DNA of 64,000 nucleotides, from NCBI GenBank assembly GCA_043801445.1, contig JAZDMB010000038.1, positions 1 to 64,000 on the forward strand, written 5' to 3'. Positions 26,090 to 34,995 of the stretch are shown piece after piece. Numbering within the stretch: the stretch's first letter is position 1; each line of letters opens with the position of its first letter. This DNA is from JAZDFP01 sp043801445 (GTDB lineage: Bacteria; Planctomycetota; MHYJ01; JACQXL01). The notes under the pieces were generated by a model, which had not been told where the DNA came from, did not search any database, and worked only from the letters and a program-made list of their open reading frames with translations. The position numbers were made by a program, and so were the translations under genes.

Positions 26090-29058
26090 TTTGATAAAGA
26101 CCTGTCTGACTGGTACCGGTCAGGCGGGTATGGAGTTATTCCCAATGGGGTATGTTTTATACTAATACCTTGACTTCGAGAAGAAGCAAATAGGAAACTT
26201 AAGTAAAGTGAATTTTCCCCATCCTTATTAAATGCGATACCTATAACAGGTATGAATGTAATATATAATCCAAGTGCCGCTTCCAGGCGGAATTCAACGC
26301 CTCCGCTATAAAGAGGACTATTCCCTTCACCAAAAGCTACATCACCAAATCCGGCTAAGGCAAAGTCACCCCGGTAGATATTCGGATTCCACGAGCCATC
26401 ACGTCCTTTTAAGATAGGGAAAGAATATTCTAATGTAAAGGTGCCGCCTCGTTTTGTCTTGAGCGTATCTTCAGCGCTGTATCCTCTAATCGTAATTTCT
26501 TGCGATTCTGTTTTATCAGGGTCGTTAATTAGATATAAACTTGCCATAAGCTCGCTACCCCATTCCGGTTCGCCGGTATAACCAGTTAGGTAATGAGAAA
26601 ATACGGTTGTTGATTCAAGAGCGTTTCGGTCGATTTCAGAATCCCAGTTTTTGCGTTCTATAATATAATTTAACTGGTTTTGCAACTGCCACTTTGGGTA
26701 TTTTATTGCCGTTTGTATGTCTGGTACTAATTCATTATGCGTATAAAGTTTTTCTTCATCTGAGCGAATTTCCAATAATGGCCAGATAGATGAAATGCCC
26801 GGTTCAAGTCTTACCAATAAAGGATAATTAGCGTAAAGGGTATTATCCCGTTCTCCTTCTTTTCTTAACGTTTGGATTCCGATAGTCATCGGAGGTAAAA
26901 AAGTATTTTCATATAATAAAGACAAATATGGTGATTCCCCAAATCGAAATCTTGTTTCGTAATAATGTTCATAAGTTACATCAGAGCCGGCAAGAACCGC
27001 ACCAGGTTTTTTGGATGAAATAAGTGGGAATCTAAATGATGGCACCATTGTCTTCATGACATTACCATAACCGCCTTGTGTCGGAGTAATTACAGATTCT
27101 AACCCGCCTGAACGGTTAGGTGTTTTTCCCGATGGGTTATCCAAAGAAGTTGCTTTTGGGATCCCGACTTTACGCCGGGAAAGGTCAGGAATAATGGATT
27201 GCTTATATTTTGGTAATTCTATTTCTGAAAAAATCGCTGGTTTATGATATAAATTAGTGCCGTCACTATCTAATCCGGTAAAATACAATTCACCAGTTTT
27301 CTTGTGTATCACGGGAAAATGGGCATAACTACCGGTAGTTACTTGATACAATTTCTTATTTGTTAAATCGTATGAATAGATTCGATATGTTTTATCATAA
27401 TTAGCAACAAAAAATATTTTGTTATTACTTATTGATGGGGTAGTTTCGTTATATGGTGTATTGATTATACTTTCAAATGATAGGTTATTTATATCAAACA
27501 AATAAATTCCCCAATTCTGCCAGTCAGGCTTAGCGCAAACAACAATATAATTGCCATCTGATACCATCTGGTCTATGAGGTAATCCGATTCCAAGAGTAG
27601 TTGTTTTTGTTTGGTCTGTGTATCAAAAAGCCAGATTTCAGAGCCGAATTTATCCTTGCGATCTTTAGTGTATAAAATATGATTATTTCCCCGCACGAGG
27701 AATGAACGTATTTCATCACTAAGAATGATTCTATTTTTACTTGTAGCAAGATTTTTACAATGAAGATTGGAAATAAACCCAAATCCACGGTTGGTAGAAT
27801 TAGCAAAGCCTCTTTGATAATCTAAAGTATTGTAATACAGTTGATTATTAACTATTTGTGGTGCAGCGCTAAAATATGATGTGGTATTGACTATTTCCTG
27901 TTCTTGTTGGGATATCACGTCGTATCGCATAATCTTTTTAAATGCATAGATATTATATGCGCCGGTTTTCTTGAAATACTCTTTTACATAATAAAGGTAA
28001 TTATCATCTGTAAAAAGGTTTGAATATAAGGTTAGTTTATCCGACGTAAGCGGGTTGCCGTCTATAGCAAATGGTTTTCTATGAGACATATAGTAATCTT
28101 TCCATTCGTCAAGGAGTTGATTAAAAGATTTACCGAATGTCATTTTGGCAGCGTCATCTATTCCGACATATGGGAATAACCACCCAAGCAACCATCCGAA
28201 GAATAAACCGCCTTGATTATTAAAAAATTCGTTTAACTTATCCTGGCCGTATTTATCCCTGAGATGATTCAGGAAAAGACCGCCATAAAGATAAGGACCG
28301 CCTGCGATAGATGGGAAATTTAATGGATTATATGTCATATCAAGAAGTGATGGGAATGGGTGCCTGTCAGTGAATGCCTGAAGGACTGCATCATAAAAAC
28401 CGTCATTAATTCGCCCTTCGTATGGTGATAGTTGTGATTCGCCTGAAACAGTGACTCCTTCTGCAATCCATCCGGGCACCACCATATTAGGCGAGAAATA
28501 ATTACCGAATAAAGTGGTAAGTATCTTTGGAATTCCTTTGGTTTGATTAAGTTGAGCCATATGGATAGATTCATGTGTTCCTGCTATCCGCCACCAGTTT
28601 TCTCCGAATCCGATGCCCGGCATACCACTCATTGTAGCCTGTGGAGGATAAGTATAGATATGAATATTGGGATTTACGTTGTCAGCAAAGGCGTTAGATT
28701 CCGTGCCGATATTTTCTATTACTACCCGTAGTTTAGGGATTTCGCAACCGGTAAGTTTTTTTATATGATCTCGATATGCTTCTAATACGGCAAGGCATTC
28801 TTTTGCCTTTGATTCATAACCGGATTTATAGAATACCTCAAAATATTCCGTTTTTAATACTTGCCAATTAGTATCGGCTAATAAAAAACTTTGACTTATG
28901 AGAAGATAACTGAGAAAGAGCAGAACAAAAACAAATCCGTCTGACCGCCCGCCCGAACGACCGTCAGGTCGGGCAGGGATAACCCCGCCCGGATGAACAT
29001 CCGTTCGGACGGGCAGTCGGGCAGGTCTTTTTATGCGGATATTTTTCAACCATGCCAT
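26086..29058 (-). CDS. Gluzincin-like peptidase with beta-propeller and barrel-like C-terminus
   Basis: 990 residues. A hydrophobic signal segment (FVFVLLFLSYLLISQ) follows an odd basic, Arg/Pro-rich start. The N-terminal 300 residues resemble the MA-clan peptidase domain: HESIH around residue 159 and the third ligand in GWIAEGVTV around 194. A TolB-like propeller follows (about 330-620), then a strand-rich 300-residue C-terminus, suggesting an outer-membrane barrel. Peptide substrates are not known. Three stretches are encoded by palindromes: the n-region of the signal peptide, a linker near residue 630-655 and the C-terminus. The distal gene of the pair starts inside its stop. Confidence 0.8.
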   Translation of the reverse strand: MAWLKNIRIKRPARLPVRTDVHPGGVIPARPDGRSGGRSDGFVFVLLFLSYLLISQSFLLADTNWQVLKTEYFEVFYKSGYESKAKECLAVLEAYRDHIKKLTGCEIPKLRVVIENIGTESNAFADNVNPNIHIYTYPPQATMSGMPGIGFGENWWRIAGTHESIHMAQLNQTKGIPKILTTLFGNYFSPNMVVPGWIAEGVTVSGESQLSPYEGRINDGFYDAVLQAFTDRHPFPSLLDMTYNPLNFPSIAGGPYLYGGLFLNHLRDKYGQDKLNEFFNNQGGLFFGWLLGWLFPYVGIDDAAKMTFGKSFNQLLDEWKDYYMSHRKPFAIDGNPLTSDKLTLYSNLFTDDNYLYYVKEYFKKTGAYNIYAFKKIMRYDVISQQEQEIVNTTSYFSAAPQIVNNQLYYNTLDYQRGFANSTNRGFGFISNLHCKNLATSKNRIILSDEIRSFLVRGNNHILYTKDRKDKFGSEIWLFDTQTKQKQLLLESDYLIDQMVSDGNYIVVCAKPDWQNWGIYLFDINNLSFESIINTPYNETTPSISNNKIFFVANYDKTYRIYSYDLTNKKLYQVTTGSYAHFPVIHKKTGELYFTGLDSDGTNLYHKPAIFSEIELPKYKQSIIPDLSRRKVGIPKATSLDNPSGKTPNRSGGLESVITPTQGGYGNVMKTMVPSFRFPLISSKKPGAVLAGSDVTYEHYYETRFRFGESPYLSLLYENTFLPPMTIGIQTLRKEGERDNTLYANYPLLVRLEPGISSIWPLLEIRSDEEKLYTHNELVPDIQTAIKYPKWQLQNQLNYIIERKNWDSEIDRNALESTTVFSHYLTGYTGEPEWGSELMASLYLINDPDKTESQEITIRGYSAEDTLKTKRGGTFTLEYSFPILKGRDGSWNPNIYRGDFALAGFGDVAFGEGNSPLYSGGVEFRLEAALGLYITFIPVIGIAFNKDGENSLYLSFLFASSRSQGISIKHTPLGITPYPPDRYQSDRSLSK
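26101..26128. repeat. Palindrome encoding the C-terminus of the peptidase
   Basis: CCTGTCTGACTGGTACCGGT and the following CAGGCGGG form a near-perfect hairpin centred on GGTACC. In coding sense it encodes PPDRYQSDR just before the stop. It resembles family B in composition. Confidence 0.6.
27099..27180. repeat. Two palindromes in the propeller-barrel linker of the peptidase
   Basis: CTAACC/GGTTAG arms at 27099-27119 and TCCCG/CGGGA at 27162-27180 are read in frame as NRSGGL and DLSRRKVGIP, between the beta-propeller and the C-terminal strand-rich part. GC content rises locally. Confidence 0.5.
28937..29027. repeat. Family B palindromes forming the peptidase N-terminus
   Basis: Two tandem GC-rich palindromic units: 28937-28978 (read as PARPDGRSGGRSDGF) and about 28984-29027 (CCCGCCC/GGACGGGC, read as PARLPVRTDVHPGG). 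They lie directly upstream of the hydrophobic signal segment. 33003-33044 matches the first unit over about 40 bases. Confidence 0.8.
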
Positions 29059-29168
29059 CTACAAGAAGTTATTTACCCTTTCCCCTTCAAAGAGTTATGA
29101 AGGGGAAAGGGTAAGTGTTACTTAATTAATATAAATATTTATCATTACCCAGATTCGACAGTCTATTT

Positions 29169-30149
29169 TTATTTTTCCTTTACCGGCGGAACCTGTTTCA
29201 TTACTTCAATAATGTCCTCAGATGGTAAAACCATAGGCATCATATCCATCGCACTATTAGAGGCATTTAGTAGTGACATTGCCTTTTTAGCTCCTGTTGA
29301 ACGCGTAAGTCCTATTCCCAAACACTGACCTTCTATGTTAAAGGCAGGACTTCCTGCAAGTGGTCCACCCATTATCAGGTAATGGGTGCGTGGTTTCTTG
29401 ACAATAGCCGAGATAGAACCACAGCTTATAAGCGGTTCGCGACCCGTGGAGAAATCAAGCCGTGAAATCATAATTACCTCGTCCAAAATATTAGGTGTAG
29501 CAGTCTTTTCCAGTTTGAGATAAGGCAGGTTGAGATTTTTCTCTTCCGGTTGCACAAAAGCCAGGTCAAGGTCTTTATCATTTAACACAATGCTCGCCGG
29601 TAGTTCCTTACCGTCGTTAAGAACGATTTTAACGCTTATAACCGAGCTTTCCGATTTTATGGAACGGCCTTCACCTTCTTCACCACCTCCTATATTTAAT
29701 CCATCAAACATGCTTGATGGATTGGTTTGTGTAGCAGAAATAATAGTAAGTCCTGAAGGGTCTACTATGGTGCCATTTGCCTCCACCTTTTGTTCTTGGC
29801 CTCCCATCATGGCACCAATGTCTTGTCCGCCAAAACTTGCCTTCATTTTGAGAACCAGCCGAACCGTAACAATAGCATCTTTGTTTTTTGCTAACACATC
29901 TTTTGCAGCCTGAATAATTTTATCCTCAGGTTTCGCAGCTTGGGTGTTTTTTTCTAGTTCTATTTTGTTCTGCGTTAATTGTGTTTTAATGTCCTTTAAT
30001 TCCACTTGGGTCTGCTCAAGGTTTTGTTTGATTACCTTTAATTCTGCTTCGGTCTTTTCAGATTCTTGTTTGTCACAACCTGCGTTTATAAAGAGTAATG
30101 ATATGATTATTATCATCAACCCCCATATTAGTTTTGCAATACTTTTCAT
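29169..30149 (-). CDS. Lipoprotein with degenerate trypsin-like protease fold
   Basis: 326 residues. The lipobox INAGC is followed by a coiled coil (about 30-70) and a domain laid out like an S1C protease. A Ser lies in GGPLAGSPAFN where HtrA proteins have GNSGGPL, and an Asp in KDLDLAFVQ, but the region equal to TNHHVV reads LTIISATQ with no His. It is thus probably an inactive relative that binds rather than cuts. A clear AAAGGAG lies before the ATG. It is followed by the two-gene peptidase/toroid set and preceded by a true HtrA protease, all on one strand. Confidence 0.72.
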   Translation of the reverse strand: MKSIAKLIWGLMIIIISLLFINAGCDKQESEKTEAELKVIKQNLEQTQVELKDIKTQLTQNKIELEKNTQAAKPEDKIIQAAKDVLAKNKDAIVTVRLVLKMKASFGGQDIGAMMGGQEQKVEANGTIVDPSGLTIISATQTNPSSMFDGLNIGGGEEGEGRSIKSESSVISVKIVLNDGKELPASIVLNDKDLDLAFVQPEEKNLNLPYLKLEKTATPNILDEVIMISRLDFSTGREPLISCGSISAIVKKPRTHYLIMGGPLAGSPAFNIEGQCLGIGLTRSTGAKKAMSLLNASNSAMDMMPMVLPSEDIIEVMKQVPPVKEK

Positions 30150-30241
30150 CTTTTATTCTCCTTTCATTATTTGCCGCATTCTCCCGACAGAATTCGTCGG
30201 GACGGGCAGGTTTACTTTCTTAACCTGATTTTATTTTTAAG

Positions 30242-32326
30242 TTATCGCTCTATCCAATCTGGTGTTAGTTCCAGATAGAAAGTATGAATATCGCGTTGTA
30301 CGAAAAAGATAACATGCTTTGGTTTCTTTTTCACTAATTCAGTCATTATTTTCTTTAGGTCGGAGATGCTTGAGATTTGGTTGTTATCCACACTGAGCAG
30401 AATATCACTGATTGCTAAATGTCCCAGGCGTGCACAGCTACCCGATTCAACCGCTTCAATTAATACCCCTTGTGTAGCTTCTGAAAGTTGTTTTTCCGAT
30501 AAGTCAAGGATTCTTAGTTCCCTCGCGGTGAAGCCGAGGTTATCATCTTTATACTTTTCTAATTCTCGACTCGGCTTTGGTTCTTCAATAAGTTTGAATG
30601 GGATTTTTATTTCTTTATTGTTTCTAATGACGTTGAGTGTTATTTCCTGACCAATTTTGTAGCGTCGAATCATATTTGGGAAGACAAGGGAATCTTCCTG
30701 TTCAGAAGCCTCTATCGGTATATCATCAATCGCGGTCAGGATATCACCAACTTGGAAAGAATCACCTTTATTTAATGGCGGATAAAGTTGTGTTATACAA
30801 ACACCTTTTTTGCCTTGAAGCTTCATTGCATCTGCAAGCGGTCTGGTAAAAACTTGAATGGCTGCAGGGAACCACGCCTTGCGGACCTCGGGTGAGACCT
30901 GTTCTTCTTCGCTTGGACCGATTTTAACTACGGTCAATAATTTCTGGGCACCTCGTTTGAAAGCAACTAGGACTGGAACAGGTTTATCTTGACCTTGAGT
31001 AATATTAGCGCTTATTTCTTTAAATTCTTTTAAGTTCTTTACGGTATTGTTTCCTATTTGCACGATAACATCTTTTCCCTGAAGAGAAGGTTTTGCCTGG
31101 CCGCCTGGACCACCCGGTCTGGCCGAACTTACAAAAACGCCGTCTGTGCTACATTTAAGTTCTCTTGCCATTAATGGTGTAATATTTCGGGCGGTAATAC
31201 CCCAATTCCGGATTTCTTCATTATTGTCTCGCGCTTTACTACGCGCCGCGGTTTGTATAGTGAATGATTGAGTTTTGCCATCCCGCAGAACTTCCAGAAC
31301 CACGGTCTTACCGATTGGCGTGCCTAATATCAGCTGGTTGAATAAAGGCATCTCTTCGCCATAACGCACACGCACCTGTTGACCGTCGTAACTAAGAATA
31401 ACATCACCCGTTTTCACACCTGCCTTATCAGCCGGCGAATCTTTTGTCACCTCGTTAACTAAGACACCTTGTTCTAAATTAGACGAGCGTAAAAGAGGCT
31501 GAATTTCTACTCCGATCCAACTGCGTTTAACTTCACCTTCTGCAATCAATGCTTTTGCTATCTCGGCAGCAAGGTTTGATGGGATTGCGCCGCCGAGTGA
31601 ACCTAAACCTATTTCATTCACCCCAATAATTTCTCCCTTGAGATTAACCAATGGACCGCCGCTATTACCACCGTAGATTACAGCATCATGGGCAATCCAC
31701 TTTACGATTGACCCGACATCTTCACCTTCCATAGTAAATTCCATACCTTGTAAGAACTCAGGTATAATCAACTCGGTATTACTTACAATCCCGTAAGTAA
31801 CCGATTGCGAAACCGCCATTGGGCTGCCCATGGCTAAGACACGTTCGCCAAGTTTGACATTAGAAGAGTCACCCCACTTCGCGTATGGGAATGTCTTCTC
31901 GGGGTGGCGCATTGTCTCGGGCTTGAGTTTAATTACCGCAATGTCGCTCATAGCATCTGTGCCAATGAGTGTAGCATCTACTTCTTCTTTATCCGGTAGC
32001 GTGCAACGAATCCACTTGGCTCTACCCACCACATGGTGGTTAGTGACTACATAACCATCAGGAGAAATAATTGTTCCACTACCGGCTGCCTCAAATTTCT
32101 GTTCTCGTCCTTCTTCATAGAATGTGGTAACGACATGGATGCGGACGAGCGCGGGGAAGACCTGTTTTACCGCCTGGTCGGTGTCCAATCCGACAGGCTT
32201 GGCTGGCTGGCTTGGAGATTCATTTGTTATCGGACCGGCCCCGATATAGCTTATTATTAGTAGTAAAAATACTCCTACCGAAATAAGCCCTGACCGCCAT
32301 AGTTTATTTTTCATTATATGCTCCAT
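30242..32326 (-). CDS. HtrA-type serine protease with multiple PDZ domains
   Basis: 694 residues. Signal anchor (about 12-30), then an S1C protease with the triad His in VTNHHVVG (about 95), Asp in MSDIAVIKL (about 127) and Ser in GGNSGGPLV (about 221). Four PDZ-like domains follow (about 265-355, 370-470, 500-590, 600-685), more than the one or two of DegP or DegS. This family degrades misfolded envelope proteins in the periplasm. The first ATG (32324-32326) is preceded by AAAGGTGAG. It sits between the degenerate protease gene and the anti-sigma gene. Confidence 0.92.
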   Translation of the reverse strand: MEHIMKNKLWRSGLISVGVFLLLIISYIGAGPITNESPSQPAKPVGLDTDQAVKQVFPALVRIHVVTTFYEEGREQKFEAAGSGTIISPDGYVVTNHHVVGRAKWIRCTLPDKEEVDATLIGTDAMSDIAVIKLKPETMRHPEKTFPYAKWGDSSNVKLGERVLAMGSPMAVSQSVTYGIVSNTELIIPEFLQGMEFTMEGEDVGSIVKWIAHDAVIYGGNSGGPLVNLKGEIIGVNEIGLGSLGGAIPSNLAAEIAKALIAEGEVKRSWIGVEIQPLLRSSNLEQGVLVNEVTKDSPADKAGVKTGDVILSYDGQQVRVRYGEEMPLFNQLILGTPIGKTVVLEVLRDGKTQSFTIQTAARSKARDNNEEIRNWGITARNITPLMARELKCSTDGVFVSSARPGGPGGQAKPSLQGKDVIVQIGNNTVKNLKEFKEISANITQGQDKPVPVLVAFKRGAQKLLTVVKIGPSEEEQVSPEVRKAWFPAAIQVFTRPLADAMKLQGKKGVCITQLYPPLNKGDSFQVGDILTAIDDIPIEASEQEDSLVFPNMIRRYKIGQEITLNVIRNNKEIKIPFKLIEEPKPSRELEKYKDDNLGFTARELRILDLSEKQLSEATQGVLIEAVESGSCARLGHLAISDILLSVDNNQISSISDLKKIMTELVKKKPKHVIFFVQRDIHTFYLELTPDWIER

Positions 32327-32507
32327 AATTTTCTCACCTTTCTAACCACTAGATTAACACCCAAAGGATAAACAAGGTTCTCACCGGATTATTTTTATTC
32401 CAGTGCTTATCTCGTTTACCTACTTAGTTAAATCTTGAGGTTTAATTGTTTATTTTAGGTTCTTTACCTATTTGCTGATCTATTTATAAAAAGTATCTGC
32501 TTTAATG

Positions 32508-33095
32508 TCAATTTCTATCTGGTTTTATATCATTATTAATACTGAAAGAAAATCCTTTACCGATAGTAGGGAACGATGTTACTTTTTCTACAAGCGCAGT
32601 AAAATCTTTTTCTATAACAGTTTTAATACTACCCTTAAAAAGAGAGGTTGCTGTCCATAATGAGATGCCCATTAAGAGCAATGCAGCTATTGCTCCGATA
32701 GGAATAAGAATTTTTTGCATTATTATCAGTTTTCTGACTGCCTTTGGCGAAACCTCGCTTACGGGAAAAGATGATTGCTCGATTTTCTTCATCACCAAGT
32801 CGGGTAAATCAAGCGGAGGAGTTTCTATGGGTTGGGTTTTAAGAAAATGGTCTATCACCTTGAACAATTGATATTCACGGCGACAGTCAACGCAATCTTC
32901 CAGATGGCGTCCTATGTCTTTTCGGATGCAGTCTTTTTCTTGCAACCCTGTGCCATAGGCAGATCCGCCTTTGGCGGAAGAAATATCTTCCTGATTAACA
33001 AACCCGCCTGACCGCCCGCCCGAACGACCGTCAGGTCGGGCAGGTATTCCATCAAGATATTCCTGGATATTTTCTTTACACTTAAGACAATCCAT
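32508..33095 (-). CDS. Zinc-finger anti-sigma factor with inserted palindromes
   Basis: 195 residues. MDCLKCKENIQEYLDG and HLEDCVDCRREYQLF are the two halves of a zf-HC2 anti-sigma zinc domain; a transmembrane helix (about 125-147) and a 45-residue periplasmic tail follow. In such proteins the zinc domain holds an ECF sigma factor until an envelope signal releases it. The sigma gene at 34219 is two genes upstream. Between the halves about 45 residues are inserted, encoded by a family B palindrome (PARPDGRSGGRSGG) and a TCCGCC/GGCGGA palindrome (32964-32978). Confidence 0.85.
   Translation of the reverse strand: MDCLKCKENIQEYLDGIPARPDGRSGGRSGGFVNQEDISSAKGGSAYGTGLQEKDCIRKDIGRHLEDCVDCRREYQLFKVIDHFLKTQPIETPPLDLPDLVMKKIEQSSFPVSEVSPKAVRKLIIMQKILIPIGAIAALLLMGISLWTATSLFKGSIKTVIEKDFTALVEKVTSFPTIGKGFSFSINNDIKPDRN
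32964..33044. repeat. Two palindromes inside the anti-sigma zinc domain
   Basis: TCCGCCTTTGGCGGA (32964-32978) is a perfect 6-bp stem with a 3-base loop. 33003-33044 is a family B unit nearly identical to 28937-28978. Both are read in frame within the linker between the two zinc-ligand halves. Confidence 0.85.
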
Positions 33096-33113
33096 AAATA
33101 AGATTCCTCGTAT

Positions 33114-34187
33114 TTAATCTGTTCTACCTTTCCACAAATACAAAAGACGCGGTGTATTGCTGCTATAAATGAAAGATTTTAATTCGCGGGTCAGGTTCAT
33201 CTCAGGTTGGAATTTTGGGGATAGCGCTCCAAACATAAAATCAATAAATCCTTTGGATTTTTCGTATTCTATTATCTTAGCTTTTGAGATTTTGGCCAGC
33301 GTTTCCGTAGATTTAATGGCATCTTCCAGATAGCCTATCTCATCTACTAATCCATTCTTAACGGCTTGTTCACCCGTATAGATTCGTCCGTCCGCCAATT
33401 TTAAAATCTGCTCCCGGCTTAAATTCTTTCGTCCTTCAGTAATAACCTGAACAAACCGGCCATACATTTCATCAATGATTCCTTGAAGCAATGCCTTTTC
33501 TTCTTCTGTCATTGCCCGGGTACTTGATCCTATATCTTTCATAACTCCAGACTTGATGACGATATCTTTCAGGCCTAATTTAGAAAACAGCCCTTCAATA
33601 TTTATAAACTGAGCTATTACACCGATACTACCCGTTAACGTGGTAGGATGGGCAATAATCTTATCAGCCATGGCGGAAATGTAATAGCCACCCGAAGCTG
33701 CCATATCATCCATTAATGCGACAATGGGAATCTGAGGATTGCTTTGCTTAAACCTTTTAATGGATTGATAAATTTGGTCGCATTCTGTAATGCCTCCCCC
33801 GGGACTATCGACTCGTAATAGAATTGCTTTAATATTCTTATCTTGTTGAACCTGTTTTAAAGATCTGGAGATTCTTTCATTGATACTTTCATTAGTAGCA
33901 CCAAAGAAACCGGAATCACCCTCATTGTTTAAGATTACTCCCTTAACGGAGATAATGAGAATTTTATTTTCCGACTCTTGTTCACCGGTTACAAATTTTT
34001 CGGTATACGGTTTAGCTGCATCCTTATTTTTACCGGATGGAAGTGAAATGACGGATATGCATTGGACAAAATTAACCAAAAGGCTTAGCAGTAAAAAAAC
34101 TCCCAAGATAAGGGCAATCCAAAAACTTACAGATCGACGACGTTTTACACCTTGGTTTTGTCCGGCATTATTTTCTAATTCGTTCAT
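33114..34187 (-). CDS. sppA: Signal peptide peptidase SppA
   Basis: 357 residues, the short single-domain type. One N-terminal transmembrane helix (about 22-44), then the ClpP-like fold with LLRVDSPGGGITECDQIY, the nucleophile Ser in DDMAASGGYYIS and the probable general-base Lys in IKSGVMKDIGSS. It hydrolyses remnant signal peptides in the inner membrane. An excellent AAGGAGGA lies before the ATG. It sits between the ECF sigma gene (31 bases upstream) and the anti-sigma gene (18 bases downstream), so the three are probably one transcript. Confidence 0.95.
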   Translation of the reverse strand: MNELENNAGQNQGVKRRRSVSFWIALILGVFLLLSLLVNFVQCISVISLPSGKNKDAAKPYTEKFVTGEQESENKILIISVKGVILNNEGDSGFFGATNESINERISRSLKQVQQDKNIKAILLRVDSPGGGITECDQIYQSIKRFKQSNPQIPIVALMDDMAASGGYYISAMADKIIAHPTTLTGSIGVIAQFINIEGLFSKLGLKDIVIKSGVMKDIGSSTRAMTEEEKALLQGIIDEMYGRFVQVITEGRKNLSREQILKLADGRIYTGEQAVKNGLVDEIGYLEDAIKSTETLAKISKAKIIEYEKSKGFIDFMFGALSPKFQPEMNLTRELKSFIYSSNTPRLLYLWKGRTD

Positions 34188-34218
34188 TTTTATTTTCCTC
34201 CTTCTTTCCTTAATACTG

Positions 34219-34785
34219 TTATTTATATTCTGTTAATCTTTCCTTGAGTATTTCACGTGCTCTGAAAAGTCGAATTTTAATAGTTCCCATAGGAAGTGAA
34301 AGCGTTTTAGCCATGTCGTCGTAGGACATACCTTGTAAATAATGCAAAACTATCACTAACCGATAGTCTTCTGATAATTCAGCCAGCACTTTGTTAATCT
34401 TTTCCCTGAAAAGTGTATCTTTTGTCAAATCTGTTATATCGGAAGTCATTGCAACCGTTCCTTTATTTACTTCATCCGTATTTCCGGTTTCTTGTAAGGA
34501 AACGGTCTTTAGTCGGGGTCTGGCTTTCCAGTTGAGACAAACACTACCGGCTACTTTATAACACCAAGGCGTGAAATCATGGCTGATATCAAAGGTATGT
34601 ATCTTCTGATAAATCCTGAAGAATATCTCCTGGCATAAATCAGAGGCATCATCCCGATTGTAGGTCATACGATAAGCCAAATTAAAAATCATAGTTTGAT
34701 AGGTCTCAACAACTTTCTTAAAAGCGCGATGATTACCATTTTGAACCTGTTTTATAATCTCAGCGGTAAGCGGTTCATTAACCAT
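34219..34785 (-). CDS. ECF sigma-70 family RNA polymerase sigma factor
   Basis: 188 residues with only sigma regions 2 and 4. Region 2 has AYRMTYNRDDASDLCQEIFFRIYQ in order of hydrophobic core then the DAxDLxQE motif; region 4 has VLHYLQGMSYDDMAKTLSLPMGTIKIRLFRAR, a helix-turn-helix for the -35 element. ECF sigmas direct stress-responsive transcription. The anti-sigma factor two genes downstream is its likely partner, and the nearby HtrA and SppA genes suggest a sigma-E-like envelope-stress task; this is inference. Start at 34785. Confidence 0.93.
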   Translation of the reverse strand: MVNEPLTAEIIKQVQNGNHRAFKKVVETYQTMIFNLAYRMTYNRDDASDLCQEIFFRIYQKIHTFDISHDFTPWCYKVAGSVCLNWKARPRLKTVSLQETGNTDEVNKGTVAMTSDITDLTKDTLFREKINKVLAELSEDYRLVIVLHYLQGMSYDDMAKTLSLPMGTIKIRLFRAREILKERLTEYK

Positions 34786-34870
34786 TTTAGGTTCTCATTA
34801 TTTAATACAGGTGTTTTTCCCGGAAAGTTTCATCATTTTATAAAGTATTTGAAGATATAAGAAACGATGT

Positions 34871-34960
34871 AACCACAGATGAACACAGATAATCTGTGTT
34901 TATCTCTGGATTTGATTAACCCAGATAAAAATCAGTGTTTATCCGTGTGTATCTGTGGTT
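34871..34960. repeat. Long inverted repeat of CCACAGAT units
   Basis: AACCACAGATGAACACAGAT on the left and the facing ATCCGTGTGTATCTGTGGTT on the right form an imperfect palindrome with sub-repeats about 10-11 bases apart. It occupies the gap between an HtrA gene's end and the sigma factor's start. Same family as 20465-20572. Confidence 0.75.
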
Positions 34961-34995
34961 ACTTTTGACTTTATGATTTATTGGAAGTAACGTAC

